NCBI RefSeq assembly: GCF_016806695.1
Contig: NZ_WUED01000001.1
Location: 84,445-148,444 of the forward strand
From: Campylobacter bilis
GTDB lineage: Bacteria; Campylobacterota; Campylobacteria; Campylobacterales; Campylobacteraceae
Length of the DNA: 64,000 bases
Reading direction: 5' to 3'
Position 1 is the first letter of the stretch, and each line of letters starts with the position of its first letter. The notes beneath the pieces were generated by a model, which did not search any database, was not told where the DNA came from, and saw only the letters and a list, made by a program, of their open reading frames with translations. The translations under genes and the position numbers were made by a program. Positions 37,584-48,592 of this stretch are shown in pieces.

Positions 37584-38800
37584 TTTTTTCCTTTTATAAA
37601 TAATTTATCCACTTCCTTAGCATTTAAAATAAACTGCAAGGCAGCTTGACTTTTTTCACATTCTCCTAGTTTAAATACACTAAAATCGGCTATTTTACCC
37701 TTTTTTAACTCCCCTAAATTTAAATTTAAAGCTCTTGCAGGATAAAGTGTTGCCATTTGCAAAAGCTTAGGTGCTAATTTTAACAAATCAAAATCTTTAT
37801 GCACAAGCAAATTAGCACGCATCTCATCAAGCAAAGATAAAGAAATATTTGAACTAAGGCCATCAGTTCCTAAATGAACATTCAAGCCCTTTTTTAAAAC
37901 CTTTTTCAAATCTAAACTTTTCTGACTTAAAAGACGGTTTGAAAAAGCACAATGGGTAATAGAATGTAAATTTTTATCTAATAGATCGTATTCTTTTAAA
38001 TACACACAATGGGTAAAAAGCGTTCGTATTCCTTTAAAAAGTTTAATAAATTCTTTTAAAGTATAAAAAGGCTTAGGATCAGACATGAAATTACTAAGCC
38101 AACTTACAAATTCCCCTTTTGCCTCTCTAAGCCAAGAATTTTCAACCTTGCTTTCTAAAAAATGAGTGCTCACTAATAAATTTTGCTTCTTAGCTAAATC
38201 AAGTGCAAAAGAAGCCAATTTAGGATGTGTAGAATAAGGAGAATGGATAGAAACAGCAGGGATAAAAAAATCATTTTTAAAATTTAAAGAATCTTGTAAT
38301 CTTTTTAAAAATTCTTGTTTTTTTTCTTCAATTTGAGTCTCATTTGTACCTAAAATTTCGTTAAAAAACACCACACGCATGCCATTTTCACTTGCCTTCA
38401 CACAAGGGCTTAAATCACTTCCAAAACTTGAAATTTCACCAATAGTTCCTATACCGCTTTTTTGCATTTTTACAATATTTTTCAATATCAATTCTTCTTT
38501 AGCCTTAGCATTTAATACAAAACGAGAATTAATCACACTTTTAAGCCAAGTTAAAAACTCTCCAAAATGCAAAGTAGTAGAATTAGCACTAAATTCTAAA
38601 TGTGTATGAGCATTGATAAAAGCAGGTAAAATAACTGAATTTTGAGGTGTTTTTATAAGTTCAGCTTGAGGATATTTTTTTCTTAATTTCTCAAACTCAC
38701 CTAATTCTAAAATTTTATCTTCAAAAACAAGGGCTTGATTTTGCAATATCGTAAAATCTTCATCACATAAAAAAAGATATCTTGCACTAATTATAAACAC
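37571..38800 (-). CDS. Amidohydrolase, probable aminofutalosine deaminase (MqnX-like)
   Basis: A 409-residue TIM-barrel amidohydrolase with the metal motif NAHTHLEF (near 66), a conserved [17 protein letters not shown], and [10 protein letters not shown] at the catalytic Asp. The family includes cytosine- and aminofutalosine deaminases; Campylobacter members are annotated as aminofutalosine deaminase family, a step of alternative menaquinone synthesis in organisms that make 6-amino-6-deoxyfutalosine. In Campylobacter direct cleavage by MtnN may bypass deamination, so substrate is uncertain. Confidence 0.75.
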   Translation of the reverse strand: MFIISARYLFLCDEDFTILQNQALVFEDKILELGEFEKLRKKYPQAELIKTPQNSVILPAFINAHTHLEFSANSTTLHFGEFLTWLKSVINSRFVLNAKAKEELILKNIVKMQKSGIGTIGEISSFGSDLSPCVKASENGMRVVFFNEILGTNETQIEEKKQEFLKRLQDSLNFKNDFFIPAVSIHSPYSTHPKLASFALDLAKKQNLLVSTHFLESKVENSWLREAKGEFVSWLSNFMSDPKPFYTLKEFIKLFKGIRTLFTHCVYLKEYDLLDKNLHSITHCAFSNRLLSQKSLDLKKVLKKGLNVHLGTDGLSSNISLSLLDEMRANLLVHKDFDLLKLAPKLLQMATLYPARALNLNLGELKKGKIADFSVFKLGECEKSQAALQFILNAKEVDKLFIKGKKCKL

Positions 38801-38847
38801 GAATTTCCTTTCAAAAAACTCATTGTAGCAAAAATTTATTTTTAAAA

Positions 38848-38856
38848 TGTTATAAT
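38848..38856 (+). promoter_or_regulatory. Extended -10 promoter of the aroQ-flagellar operon
   Basis: TGTTATAAT, a perfect extended -10, 37 bases before aroQ, followed by AAGG ribosome site. It is the only promoter I see before the eight-gene plus-strand operon. Confidence 0.65.
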
Positions 38857-38892
38857 AAAAGGCTAAAAAATAAATTTTTTAAGGCTAAATCA

Positions 38893-39375
38893 ATGAAAAT
38901 AATGGTTATCCAAGGTCCAAATATCAATATGCTTGGCATAAGAGAAGTAGGAATTTATGGTGCAATGAAAATGGAAGAAATCCATAAACAAATGAAAATC
39001 GCCGCTTCTCAAAATAACGTAGAACTTGATTTTTTTCAAAGTAATTTTGAAGGCGAAATCGTAGATAAAATTCAAGAATGTCTTGGCACAGTCGATGGAA
39101 TTATTATTAATGCAGCAGGATATACTCATACTTCAGTAGCAATTCGTGATGCTATTGAAGCTGTAGCCTTACCTACAATTGAAATACATATTAGTAATGT
39201 ATACCGCAGAGAAGAATTCCGTCACAAAAGTCTCATTGCTCCTGTGTGTTCTGGAAGTATAGTAGGCTTTGGTCCTTTTGGCTATCACTTAGCCTTAATG
39301 GGTATCATTCAAATTTGTGAACAGATAAAAAATTTGCGTGCAATGCAACAAGCACAACAAGCAAGCAAACAATAA
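38893..39375 (+). CDS. aroQ: Type II 3-dehydroquinate dehydratase
   Basis: A 160-residue type II dehydroquinase of the shikimate pathway. [17 protein letters not shown] carries the catalytic arginine/tyrosine loop, and [17 protein letters not shown] and [19 protein letters not shown] (short: [15 protein letters not shown]) follow. The Gln/Ala-rich C-terminal tail is typical of Campylobacter. The stop overlaps folK start by one base. Confidence 0.96.
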   Translation: MKIMVIQGPNINMLGIREVGIYGAMKMEEIHKQMKIAASQNNVELDFFQSNFEGEIVDKIQECLGTVDGIIINAAGYTHTSVAIRDAIEAVALPTIEIHISNVYRREEFRHKSLIAPVCSGSIVGFGPFGYHLALMGIIQICEQIKNLRAMQQAQQASKQ

Positions 39376-39857
39376 TGCTAAAAATCAAAGGAGTAAGACG
39401 CTTTGAAAAAAGCCGTTTTTTTCCTTTTTTTAGCAAAAATATGAGTTCTTTTAAATATTTAGCTCTTGTAGGTTTAGGAAGCAATATAGAGCCTGAGAAA
39501 AAGAGATTTGACATGCTTTTTCGTGTGATGAGAGAAGATTCAAGATTTAAAATTATATCAACATCACCTCTATTGATCAATGAAGCTTTTGGTTTTAAAG
39601 ATCAAAAGGATTTTACTAATGCAGTAATGCTAATGCAAACTAATTTGCACGCAAGAGCGTTTTTGAAAATTTTACTTTATTATGAGTTAAAATTTAAACG
39701 CAAGAGAACTTTCAAAAACGCTCCTAGAACGCTTGATTTAGATCTTTTATATTTTTCACGAAAAGTCAAGCGTGATAAGTGGTGTGAAGTACCTCATAGT
39801 GGGGCTAGGGAAAGAGTGAGTGTAATTTTGCCTTTAGGTTTGATGCAAGGAATATAA
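39375..39857 (+). CDS. folK: 2-amino-4-hydroxy-6-hydroxymethyldihydropteridine pyrophosphokinase
   Basis: A 160-residue HPPK of folate synthesis. The fold proper begins at LALVGLGSNIEPEKKRF (residue 28 on); APRTLDLDLLYF contains the catalytic acidic residues. ATG 39375 overlaps the aroQ stop; an internal ATG 39441 is an alternative start just ahead of the domain. It is followed immediately by flhF. Confidence 0.9.
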   Translation: MLKIKGVRRFEKSRFFPFFSKNMSSFKYLALVGLGSNIEPEKKRFDMLFRVMREDSRFKIISTSPLLINEAFGFKDQKDFTNAVMLMQTNLHARAFLKILLYYELKFKRKRTFKNAPRTLDLDLLYFSRKVKRDKWCEVPHSGARERVSVILPLGLMQGI

Positions 39858-41264
39858 ATGGGACAGCTTATACATACTTTCACTGTTGAAGATACAGAAC
39901 AAATTATACCCAAAGTCAAACAAGACTATGGAGATAAAGCTTTAATCATCACAAACAAACAAATCCGTCCTAAAACTTTAAACCGCAGTGCCCTTTATGA
40001 AGTAATGGTAGCCATAGAAGAAAGCGACTATGAAGAACACCTTAAAAAACAAGGCAAATCCTTAGCTACAAAAAAAAGTGTATTAAAATCCTCTTCTACA
40101 AAAGAAGCAAGCAAATCCCAAATCCCTCAAGAAGATGAAGATGTGATTTTAGATTTTTCAAATACTCTAAAAACAAACACAACTAAAACAAACTATCAAG
40201 ACTTTCCACAAAATAAAATCAATCCTAAGCAAAATCAAAATTTAGGTTTTCATGATTTTAAAGAAAAACTCAGTGAAGTGAGTAATGAAATTTCTAAGGT
40301 TACTAACACAAGTTTAGAAAACCACAATCCAAATTATAATAAAAAAATAGAAAATTTCGAAAAACAATTTGAAAAACAAATCAACAAACTTAACGATAAA
40401 ATAGATCTTTTAGCAGATATAATGTGGGATGATAAAACTGAAACTAGAAAAAATCTCATAATTCCCCCTGAATTTGCAAGCATATATAAACAAGCTAAAG
40501 CAAGTGGAATGCTTCAAAGTCACTTAGAAGCCATTATGAAAGCCACTATTGAAAATATGCCTGCTAGCATGAAAACCAACAAAGATGCCGTACAAAGATA
40601 TTTTCATTCCCTTTTAAGAAATATCTTACCTTGTCGTGTTGAAAGTGAGATTAAAAAACAAAAAATTATGATGCTAGTAGGTCCAACAGGAGTGGGCAAA
40701 ACCACCACTTTAGCAAAACTCGCTTTCCGCTACGCTTATGGAGATAAACGTTATAAAACAGGCATTATCACCCTAGATACTTATAGAATAGGAGCAGTTG
40801 AGCAGCTTTTTCAATACGCAAAAATGATGAAACTTCCTATCATCGATAGCATTGAACCTAAAGATTTAAATGAAGCTATAAAAAGTTTAAACAATTGTGA
40901 GATTATTTTAGTTGATACTATAGGAAATTCCCAATACGATCAAAATAAACTTGCTAAAACCAAAGAATTTTTAATGAATTCTAATGCACAAATTGATGTC
41001 AATTTAGTCGTTTCAGCTAATACTAAGCACGAGGATCTAATAGAAATTTATACCAATTTCTCCTTTTTAGACATTGACACTTTAATAATTACAAAATTTG
41101 ATGAAACCAAAGTTTTTGGAAATATTTTTTCACTCATTTATGAAACTAATATCCCAATAAGCTTTTTCTCTACAGGACAAGAAGTACCCGATGATTTACA
41201 AGTGGCAAATAGCGATTTTTTAGTTCATTGTATTTTAGAAGGGTTTAAACAAAGGAACGAATAA
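39858..41264 (+). CDS. flhF: Flagellar SRP-like GTPase FlhF
   Basis: A 468-residue SRP-GTPase: basic/low-complexity N-terminal B region (1-200), N domain, then G domain with G1 GPTGVGKTT at 275-283 and [24 protein letters not shown]. In Campylobacter FlhF sets the polar site of flagella and is required for sigma-54 flagellar gene expression. It overlaps flhG by one base. Confidence 0.95.
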   Translation: MGQLIHTFTVEDTEQIIPKVKQDYGDKALIITNKQIRPKTLNRSALYEVMVAIEESDYEEHLKKQGKSLATKKSVLKSSSTKEASKSQIPQEDEDVILDFSNTLKTNTTKTNYQDFPQNKINPKQNQNLGFHDFKEKLSEVSNEISKVTNTSLENHNPNYNKKIENFEKQFEKQINKLNDKIDLLADIMWDDKTETRKNLIIPPEFASIYKQAKASGMLQSHLEAIMKATIENMPASMKTNKDAVQRYFHSLLRNILPCRVESEIKKQKIMMLVGPTGVGKTTTLAKLAFRYAYGDKRYKTGIITLDTYRIGAVEQLFQYAKMMKLPIIDSIEPKDLNEAIKSLNNCEIILVDTIGNSQYDQNKLAKTKEFLMNSNAQIDVNLVVSANTKHEDLIEIYTNFSFLDIDTLIITKFDETKVFGNIFSLIYETNIPISFFSTGQEVPDDLQVANSDFLVHCILEGFKQRNE

Positions 41265-42130
41265 TGAATAACCAAGCAAACAAACTTCACAATCTTATGA
41301 GTCAAAACAAAACAAAAAAATCTCAAAATACTCATTTTATAGCTATTACAAGTGGTAAAGGTGGGGTTGGCAAAAGCACTATTAGTGCTAATTTGGGCAA
41401 TATTTTAGCAAACAATGGTTATAAAGTAGGGCTTTTTGATGCAGATATAGGCTTGGCAAATTTAGATGTAATTTTAAATGTACACATACAAAAAAACCTC
41501 TTACATGTACTACGTGCAGAATGCTCTTTAGAAGATATTTTAATAGAAGTTAAACCTAACTTATGGCTTATTCCAGGCGAAAGTGGGGATGAGATATTAA
41601 AATACAATGACAAAAATATTTATGAAAGATTTTTAAATCAAGCAAGTGTTTTAGATGAACTTGATTTTCTTATCATTGACACAGGAGCAGGCATAGGAGG
41701 CAATATTTTAAATTTCTTGGAAATGGCTGATGAAGTCATAGTTGTCACCGTTCCTGATCCTGCAGCTATTACAGATGCTTATGCTACTATCAAAACCACT
41801 TCAAAAACCAAAGAAAATTTACTCATGTTATTTAATGTAGTAAAAAGCGAAAACGAGGCTTTAAAAGTTTTTGAAAATATTAAAAAGGTTGCCGATGCAA
41901 ATATTAAAAATCCTTTAAATTTAGAATTATTAGGACATTTAAGCGCTTCTAAAGAAGTTAGTAGTAGTATTAAAAAACGCACTTTATTTAGCGATGAAAA
42001 CACCAACTCAAGTGATGAGCTTAAAGCCATAGCTTCTAAGCTTTTATACAGATTGGAACGAAAAGTGCTTGATAATATTTCAAATCGTAGTTTTTCGAGT
42101 TTTTTTAGGAAAATTATCGAAAGATTCTAG
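41264..42130 (+). CDS. flhG: Flagellar number regulator FlhG (MinD-like ATPase)
   Basis: A 288-residue ParA/MinD ATPase with [16 protein letters not shown] (residues 30-45) and [13 protein letters not shown]. FlhG controls flagellar number and, in C. jejuni, also division-site placement, since the Min system is absent. The N-terminal region contains LHNLMSQN, resembling the DQAxxLR segment. Next gene starts 19 bases downstream. Confidence 0.95.
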   Translation: MNNQANKLHNLMSQNKTKKSQNTHFIAITSGKGGVGKSTISANLGNILANNGYKVGLFDADIGLANLDVILNVHIQKNLLHVLRAECSLEDILIEVKPNLWLIPGESGDEILKYNDKNIYERFLNQASVLDELDFLIIDTGAGIGGNILNFLEMADEVIVVTVPDPAAITDAYATIKTTSKTKENLLMLFNVVKSENEALKVFENIKKVADANIKNPLNLELLGHLSASKEVSSSIKKRTLFSDENTNSSDELKAIASKLLYRLERKVLDNISNRSFSSFFRKIIERF

Positions 42131-42149
42131 CAATAATAAAGAAGAGAAT

Positions 42150-42506
42150 ATGAGACCAGAAAACTATGTAGCATTTTTTACTGTTTGTGGATTTTTTATA
42201 GGGCTTGCATTTAGTATTGTCAATACTGATGAAGCTTTTGATATATTAATTTTAACTTGCTTTATCACTTTTATGTTTTATGTTTTTGTTCATATTGCTA
42301 TTATGAATTTTATTGATATAAAGAAAATTAGCGGGAGAATCTTTAATAAACTTGATTATGAAAAAACCAGCAATAATATTATCAATGATTTAGTCCTTCG
42401 TGAAAAGAAAATGGATATAATTTTAGAAAAACTCAATGAGGAAAGAGAAGAACTAAAGAAAAATGATTCTAAAGAAAGGCGAAAAAATGTTAAAAGAGCC
42501 GCCTAA
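42150..42506 (+). CDS. Small membrane protein between flhG and fliA
   Basis: A 118-residue protein with two membrane helices (about 6-28 and 31-55) then a charged cytoplasmic helix. Start ATG 42150 follows AAGAAGAG; the longer reading from 42069 lies within flhG. It overlaps the fliA start by 20 bases. The gene is conserved here in Campylobacter (Cj0062c-like), function unknown. Confidence 0.78.
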   Translation: MRPENYVAFFTVCGFFIGLAFSIVNTDEAFDILILTCFITFMFYVFVHIAIMNFIDIKKISGRIFNKLDYEKTSNNIINDLVLREKKMDIILEKLNEEREELKKNDSKERRKNVKRAA

Positions 42507-43179
42507 AACTTATGCTCAAATGCTTAAAAAAGAACAAGATGAGCTTGTGCTTTCTTATATGCCTGCACTTCGTGCTATGGCTTTTAGATTAAAAGAACGC
42601 TTGCCTTCAAATATAGATGTTAATGATCTTATCAGCATAGGTGTAGAAGAGATGATTAAACTTTCACGCCGTTATGATAAAGAGCAAAACGATAATTTTT
42701 GGGGCTTTGCCAAAAAAAGAGTCAATGGATCTATGCTTGATTACTTAAGAAGCTTAGATGTAATGAGTCGTAATAATCGCAAAATTATAAAAGATATTGA
42801 CGCAATTATAGATGAATACTTTCTTGAACATGAGTGTGAACCTGATGATGAGTATCTAGCAAAAAAACTCAATCTAGACGTAGAAAAGGTTAAAGAAGTC
42901 AAAACAGCACATGCAATAAGCTATACCTTGCCTATAGATGAACAATTAGAACTTTATAATGAAGACAATACCTTAGAAAAAATTGAAAAAGAAGAGCTTT
43001 TAGAAAAAATTCATGAGGTATTAGATGATCTTAAAGAACGCGAACAGCTTATCATCCAGCTTTATTATTATGAAGAATTAAGTCTTAAAGAAATTAGCGA
43101 AATTCTACAAATTAGCGAAAGCAGAATTTCACAAATTCATAAAAAACTTCTTAAAAAACTTAGAGAAAGGCTAATGTAA
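42487..43179 (+). CDS. fliA: Flagellar sigma-28 factor FliA
   Basis: A 230-residue sigma-70 family factor lacking region 1. Region 2 (LRAMAFRLKERLP, DLISIGVEEMIK, GSMLDYLRSLD) and region 4 (REQLIIQLYYYEELSLKEIS, SESRISQIHKK) are clear. It directs late flagellar transcription. I choose ATG 42487, after AAAGGCG, over the in-frame ATG at 42463. Its stop overlaps fliM by one base. Confidence 0.94.
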   Translation: MLKEPPKTYAQMLKKEQDELVLSYMPALRAMAFRLKERLPSNIDVNDLISIGVEEMIKLSRRYDKEQNDNFWGFAKKRVNGSMLDYLRSLDVMSRNNRKIIKDIDAIIDEYFLEHECEPDDEYLAKKLNLDVEKVKEVKTAHAISYTLPIDEQLELYNEDNTLEKIEKEELLEKIHEVLDDLKEREQLIIQLYYYEELSLKEISEILQISESRISQIHKKLLKKLRERLM

Positions 43180-44258
43180 TGGCAGAGATACTCTCTCAAG
43201 AAGAAATCGATGCTTTACTTGAAGTCGTTGATGATAATACCGATACATCAATGGCTTCGAATTTAAAAGATGAAAAAGACGAAAGAAATATAGTCGTTTA
43301 TGATTTTAAGCGCCCCAATAGGGTCTCAAAAGAACAACTTAGAACTATTAAAGGTATACACGATAAACTAGCAAGAAATTTAGCCTCTCAAATTTCATCC
43401 ATGATGAGAAGTATAGTTGAAACCAAGCTTCATTCTGTTGATCAAATGACTTATGGTGAATTTTTGATGTCTTTACCTAGCCCGACAAGCTTTAATGTTT
43501 TTTCTATTAAACCTTTAGATGGAAACTGTGTTTTAGAAATCAATCCAAGCATAGCCTTTCCTATGATAGACAGACTCTTAGGAGGCCAAGGCGATAGTTA
43601 TGAAGCTTCACGTGAACTCACAGATATAGAACTTAATTTGCTCGATTCTATTTTGCGTATTATCATGCAAAGACTTAAAGAAAGCTGGGCAACAGTAACT
43701 GAAATTTACCCCAGCATTGAAGCTAAAGAATCAAGTCCTAATGTCGTACAAATTGTATCACAAAATGAAATTGTTATCATGGTAGTTATGGAAATCATAA
43801 TAGGAAATTCAAGCGGTATGGTAAATATTTGCTATCCTGTTGTGCACTTAGAAAGCATATTAAGCCGTTTAGCAAATCGCGATATTATGATGGGTGAAAC
43901 TTCAGCTAAAAAATCGCGCAATAAAGAGCTTAAAACCCTAATTGGTCGAGCTGAAGTGGTATATGAAGCAATCTTAGGTAAAACCTTAATCAGTGTGCAT
44001 GAATTTTTAGAACTTAAGCAAGGCGATATTTTGCGTCTTGATAGAGAAGCAGATGATAAGGCCATAGTAAGCATAGATAAAAAAGATGTTTTTTTAGCAC
44101 AAATTGGTTTGCATCGTTTTAGAAAATCGATTAAAATTTTAGAACTTATACGCACGGATAAAGATGAAATCAAAGAAATCTTAGAAAAATACGAAGAAGA
44201 ACGTAAAGCTAAGGCTAGCGTCTATGATGAGCCTGAAGAAGAGGAGGAAGAAATATGA
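43179..44258 (+). CDS. fliM: Flagellar switch protein FliM
   Basis: A 359-residue switch protein. N-terminal LSQEEIDALLEVV is the CheY-P-binding peptide, followed by the CheC-like middle domain (LARNLASQISSMMRS, PSPTSFNVFSIKPLDGN) and the C-terminal SpoA domain. The last 25 residues are very acidic. It overlaps fliY by four bases. Confidence 0.96.
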   Translation: MAEILSQEEIDALLEVVDDNTDTSMASNLKDEKDERNIVVYDFKRPNRVSKEQLRTIKGIHDKLARNLASQISSMMRSIVETKLHSVDQMTYGEFLMSLPSPTSFNVFSIKPLDGNCVLEINPSIAFPMIDRLLGGQGDSYEASRELTDIELNLLDSILRIIMQRLKESWATVTEIYPSIEAKESSPNVVQIVSQNEIVIMVVMEIIIGNSSGMVNICYPVVHLESILSRLANRDIMMGETSAKKSRNKELKTLIGRAEVVYEAILGKTLISVHEFLELKQGDILRLDREADDKAIVSIDKKDVFLAQIGLHRFRKSIKILELIRTDKDEIKEILEKYEEERKAKASVYDEPEEEEEEI

Positions 44259-45097
44259 TCAATGATTTTTTACAAATATTTACCAATGAATGCACAAGTA
44301 CTATTGAAGGCCTAACAGGAAAAAGTGCTCAATTTAGCGAGTACAAAGAATTTGATGTTGACTCATCTAATACTTTAAAAGCTCCTTTAGTATACACTAC
44401 TTTTAACATAGAAAATGGTGGAAAAATAGGAATTTTAGCCGGGGCTATTTTAATGAGTGCTATTGGCGAATGGATGATGGGTGAAGAAGAAATTTCTAAA
44501 AACGATAAATTAGGTTCTGATGAAATGGATGCAGCTAAAGAAGCTATCCAAAATATAATTTCGGCATTTTCTACAAGCTTAGGAGCTCAAAAAGACATCC
44601 CAAAAATGGATTTTAGTATAGAATCTTGTGACTTTGTTCTTGAAAATGTTGATTTTAAAGGCTTTAAAAAATTATTTTTATATGATATAAAAATAGGCGA
44701 TTTACAAGATCAAATTTCTTTAGCTATGGATTTAATACTTTATAATGTTTTAAGCGGAAAAAGTAATGATGATCAAAACCCCTCTGCCCAATCTCATCAT
44801 AGTACTGAAGAAAAAACGATCATGCTTAGCGAAGAACTTAAAAATATTAATCTTATCATGGATGTACGTTTACCTGTACGCGTAAGAATTGGAAATAAAA
44901 AAATGCTTTTAAAAGATGTTTTAACTATGGATATAGGTTCAGTTGTAGAACTTAATCAACTCGCAAATGATCCTCTTGAAATCCTTATAGGTGATAAAAG
45001 AATCGCCTATGGAGAAGTGGTGATAGTAGATGGAAATTTTGGGGTTCAAATCACAGAAATCGGATCTAAAAAAGAAAGATTAGAACAATTAAGATAA
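44255..45097 (+). CDS. fliY: Flagellar switch protein FliY
   Basis: A 280-residue FliY/FliN-type protein. The middle region is a CheX/CheC-like domain, and the last 80 residues form the SpoA domain: LIMDVRLPVRVRIGNKKMLLKDVLTMDIGSVVELNQ (short: VRLPVRVRIGNKKM), ILIGDKRIAYGEVVIV. It belongs to the C-ring. It is the last gene of the operon begun by aroQ. Confidence 0.94.
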   Translation: MINDFLQIFTNECTSTIEGLTGKSAQFSEYKEFDVDSSNTLKAPLVYTTFNIENGGKIGILAGAILMSAIGEWMMGEEEISKNDKLGSDEMDAAKEAIQNIISAFSTSLGAQKDIPKMDFSIESCDFVLENVDFKGFKKLFLYDIKIGDLQDQISLAMDLILYNVLSGKSNDDQNPSAQSHHSTEEKTIMLSEELKNINLIMDVRLPVRVRIGNKKMLLKDVLTMDIGSVVELNQLANDPLEILIGDKRIAYGEVVIVDGNFGVQITEIGSKKERLEQLR

Positions 45098-45126
45098 AAT
45101 TACTCTATAAATTTAACAAAATTAGT

Positions 45127-45132
45127 TATAAT
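45127..45132 (+). promoter_or_regulatory. -10 box before the LOG-family gene
   Basis: TATAAT 36 bases before the start of the following gene, in the short gap after fliY. Confidence 0.5.
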
Positions 45133-45167
45133 CAAAATTTCTAGTTTTGCCCAAAGGTGTGTATTTA

Positions 45168-45773
45168 ATGTATACAAAAATCATAAAAGATCTTAAAAAA
45201 TTTGAAAATATACCCCAACTAGAAAAAGCTATTAGTTTTTTTGGCTCAGCAAGACTTCAAGAAAATAGCTTTTATTATCAGCAAGCTAAAATTTTAGCAC
45301 GAAAATGCGTGCAAGAGGGTTTTTGTGTGATTAGTGGTGGTGGTGGTGGCATCATGCGCGCAGCCAACGAAGGGGCTTTTTTAGAAAAAAACAATATAAA
45401 TTCAATGAGTTCTATAGGATTTAATATCTTTTTACCTCATGAACAAAAACTCAATGACTTTTTAGAATACAACATTACTTTTGAGAGCTTAGCCATACGC
45501 AAAATGGCTCTTATTCAAAAGAGTCTAGCTTTTGTGGTTTTCCCAGGCGGCTTTGGAACATTGGATGAACTAAGCGAAGTGCTTACACTCAAACAACTTG
45601 AATTTAAAGAAAATGTTCCTGTGATTTTGTTTGGGAGTGAATTTTGGCTGGCTTTTGATGAGTTCGTCAGAAATTCTTTACTCAAACTTGAAGTGATTTC
45701 CCAAGGAGATGAGTTAAAGTATAAAATCACTGACGATTTGGATTTTATAATACATACTTTAAAGGAAATTTAA
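45168..45773 (+). CDS. LOG-family (TIGR00730) nucleotide phosphoribohydrolase
   Basis: A 201-residue Rossmann-like protein with [14 protein letters not shown] (glycine-rich phosphate loop) and [19 protein letters not shown], the LOG signature containing catalytic Arg/Glu region. LOG proteins hydrolyse nucleoside monophosphates and are often mis-named lysine decarboxylases. I use ATG 45168 after AAAGGTG; an in-frame TTG at 45147 overlaps that site. It is coupled to mnmA. Confidence 0.87.
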   Translation: MYTKIIKDLKKFENIPQLEKAISFFGSARLQENSFYYQQAKILARKCVQEGFCVISGGGGGIMRAANEGAFLEKNNINSMSSIGFNIFLPHEQKLNDFLEYNITFESLAIRKMALIQKSLAFVVFPGGFGTLDELSEVLTLKQLEFKENVPVILFGSEFWLAFDEFVRNSLLKLEVISQGDELKYKITDDLDFIIHTLKEI

Positions 45774-46789
45774 TGAAAATTCTAATGGCTATGAGCGGAG
45801 GAGTTGACAGCACAGTGAGCGCTTATAAACTTAAAAATGAAGGACATGAAGTCATAGGTTGTTATATGAAGCTTCATGGCAAAGCAAATTATCACGAAGA
45901 AAATATCAAAAAAGTACAAAAAGTCGCTAATTTTTTACAAATTCCTTATCATATTTTAGATCTTCAAGAAGATTTCAAAAACAAAGTCTACATGCCTTTT
46001 GTAGATACATATAAAGAGGGTAAAACACCAAATCCTTGTGCTTTATGCAATCGCTTTATTAAACTTGGAAAACTCTTAGAATTTGCAAAAAGCTTAGGAT
46101 GTGAAAAACTCGCTACAGGACATTATGCAAGGATTGAAAATAATCTCATCCACACAGCAATAGATGAAAACAAAGATCAAAGCTATTTTCTAGCTAGTGC
46201 TGATAAAGAGGCTTTAAAATATCTTCTCTTTCCGCTTGGAAAAATGAAAAAAGAAGAAGTAAAGCAATTTGCTTCTACTATAGATGTTTTAAAATCCTTT
46301 GCAAGCCAAAAAGAGAGTTCTGAAATTTGCTTTGTCGAAAATACTTATGTACAAATACTAGATCAATTTATGGATACAAAAATTCCAGGAGAAGTTCTCA
46401 ATAGTAGTGGAAAAATCATAGGAAAACACGAAGGCTATATGCACTATACCATAGGAAAAAGACGTGGGTTTGAAGTACGCGGCACACATGAACCGCATTT
46501 TGTTTTAAAAATCAATCCTAAGCAAAATCAAATCGTAGTTGGAACCAAAGAAGAACTTAAAGTCAGCGAATTTAGTTTAAAAAATATCAATCTTTTCATC
46601 GATGCTAAAGAGCTTGATTGCGAGGTGAAAATTCGCTACCGATCTAAATCCACTCCTTGTAAAGTAATCATTAATGATGATAAAAGTGCAAAAATCTCCT
46701 TAAAAGATCCTGTTTATGGCCTAGCAAGTGGACAAATGGCTGTATTTTACAATGCAGATAAAGTCATAGCAAGTGGTTTTATAGAATAA
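45773..46789 (+). CDS. mnmA: tRNA-specific 2-thiouridylase MnmA
   Basis: A 338-residue enzyme making s2U34 in tRNA. ATP site MSGGVDST at 7-14; catalytic cysteines Cys92 (CALCNRF) and Cys186 (SSEICFVEN); GHYARIE and IGKRRGFEV are conserved. It contrasts with the TtcA-like protein at 3984-4739, which belongs to the related PP-loop group. Its stop sits in a terminator hairpin. Confidence 0.96.
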   Translation: MKILMAMSGGVDSTVSAYKLKNEGHEVIGCYMKLHGKANYHEENIKKVQKVANFLQIPYHILDLQEDFKNKVYMPFVDTYKEGKTPNPCALCNRFIKLGKLLEFAKSLGCEKLATGHYARIENNLIHTAIDENKDQSYFLASADKEALKYLLFPLGKMKKEEVKQFASTIDVLKSFASQKESSEICFVENTYVQILDQFMDTKIPGEVLNSSGKIIGKHEGYMHYTIGKRRGFEVRGTHEPHFVLKINPKQNQIVVGTKEELKVSEFSLKNINLFIDAKELDCEVKIRYRSKSTPCKVIINDDKSAKISLKDPVYGLASGQMAVFYNADKVIASGFIE

Positions 46790-46816
46790 TTTCTCGGAAT
46801 TAACTTCCTAGAAATT
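46788..46816. terminator. Bidirectional terminator between mnmA and the transporter pseudogene
   Basis: Arms AATTTCT-C-GGAA and TTCC-T-AGAAATT with loop TTAAC. It starts on the mnmA stop and abuts the end of the convergent DASS pseudogene. Confidence 0.65.
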
Positions 46817-46817
46817 A

Positions 46818-48439
46818 TCAATAAAACCCTAAAAATTTTCCACCAAAGAAGCCCTACTCCTATCATAACCCCTATATCAAACACAGAAATAATAAAACCT
46901 ACACTCCACCATTTTTTACTGATATAACCTGTACCAAAATAACAGGAGCTGTTCCTGTAGCATAATGCGTTAAAGTCATCATAACATTGCTGAAATATGG
47001 ACTATAGTAGATGCAAAAAAATAATGCGTATATAAAAAATAAGGCTTAAAAACATCATAATAGAAATTTCTCCAAAACCAATATTAAAAGCAAATTCACC
47101 CAAAACTTCAGCTAAAAATTGAGTAACACCCAACTTTCCAAGCAAACTTGCCATAATTACAAGGGCAGAAAACCATACTAAAGTATTCCGAGCAGCTTTT
47201 TCTGCTAAAACCTCTCCAAAGCTTAAAACTCCACTGATTAACATTAAAGACAATCCAAGCCAAGGCTATAGTAGTTGCATCAAGAGAAATTCCAAAAAAC
47301 AAATCCAAAGTCCCAGTCCACAAAAATAAAAGCGAGATAAAAACGCTAAACATAATTTTTTCACTATTTTTCATTTTACAAACTTCTTTTAATCTATCAT
47401 TAGCAAAAGTTGAAGCATTAGGAATGGATTAATCTGTGGAGTAGCAAGAAAAAAGCACCAAAGGCATCCAAAGCATAGCAACTATGCCTGGTAAAACATG
47501 CCAAAACCATTGTCCCTAAGTTAAATGTACTTTTAAATTACTAGTTTGTGCTATAAGATCAAGTGCTAAAGGATTTGGAGCAGTCGCTGTAATAAACATA
47601 GTCGATGAGATGGGATTGGCTTGATAATTGACTAAAGAAAGATAAGTTCCCATTTTCTATCCTCAGGGGTGGATTTAAAGCTTCTTACAATAGCTTGAAC
47701 TTATAGGATTTATAATAGCGCCTGCTCTTGCAGTATCTGAAGGAGTAGCAGGCGCTAAAATAGTCTCACAAAATGCTATAGAATAAGCAATTCCTAGGGT
47801 TTTTCTACCAAAATACTGATAAAATAATAAGCTAAACATCCCCCAAGTCCTGTTTTAATAACTCCTCGAGCCACAATAATAGAAATAACTATAAGCCAAA
47901 TAGGAGAATTTGAAAAAGCGCTTAAAGCATCATTTATACCTGTTTTAGCTTTCAAGTTTGATATAGCAGCATCATTTCTCATCTATAATTTTTTGAGACA
48001 CAAAATCAAGTGTTAAGGTGTTTAAAGCTGAAATTTTAGACTTATCAATAAATTGTTACACAGAAATTTTTGAACTCGCTTTAGTATAAATTTCGTTTAA
48101 ATTTTCAAATGGATTAAAGATTGTAAAATATTTGCTTTAATTGCTTTATCCTTTAAAACAACATAATACCATTTTGAAACAATCTTTTCAAGAGTTTTTA
48201 TATGTACAGCACGCACCGAACTTTCAGTAGTAGTAATACCGCTAAAAGCTACTATAAAAATCACTATCATACAAATAGCCCCTGGAATTACTTGTAAAAT
48301 TATCCCCACAATAACAGCAATAAAAAGTCAAAAAAAATGTCAAGAATTATCTTCTAAAACCCATAGATATAGGTATGATTCAAAACATAGTAGCAATTAA
48401 AACACACAATACCAAGAAAGGAATTTTATTTTTATGCAT
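46818..48439 (-). pseudogene. Decayed DASS-family anion:sodium symporter
   Basis: About 1.6 kb reading on the minus strand from ATG 48439 (with AAAGGATG ribosome site) to a stop near 46818. The first frame stops at codon 20 (TGA, 48380-48382) and continues in other frames. Recognisable pieces: IWLIVISIIVARGVIKTGLG near 47900, ALVIMASLLGKLGVTQFLAE near 47110-47170, and a C-terminal KKWWSVGFIISVFDIGVMIG near 46850-46900, followed by WWK. These are DASS (SLC13-like, sodium:sulfate/dicarboxylate) signatures. Several frameshifts and stops separate them. C. jejuni NCTC 11168 has a pseudogene of this family at the same place, from memory. Confidence 0.82.
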
Positions 48440-48592
48440 TACTCATCCTTTAATCATGCAATTTATAATGCTTAAATTCTAATTCAATAATATTTTAATA
48501 AATCTTAAAATTATACTTTTTAAATAAATTTTTAATTTATTAGGAATGTAGTATGTTAAGAATAACTCATATCTAAGGAAAAAACCAAAAAA
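48440..48592. other. Gap between transporter pseudogene and ffs
   Basis: AT-rich 153 bases. The poly-T that follows the SRP RNA hairpin on the minus strand lies at its right edge; nothing else is recognisable. Confidence 0.4.

Noticed and set aside
38890..39129. 79-residue antisense ORF over aroQ
   Set aside because: Shadow of a conserved enzyme gene; no promoter or ribosome site.
45339..45353. GGT/GGTG repeat as a phase-variable tract
   Set aside because: It encodes the glycine-rich phosphate loop of the LOG protein; there is no homopolymeric G tract in the window.
47002..48309. Four short minus-strand ORFs (62-88 residues) as separate genes
   Set aside because: They are consecutive pieces of one decayed DASS transporter and carry parts of its motifs.
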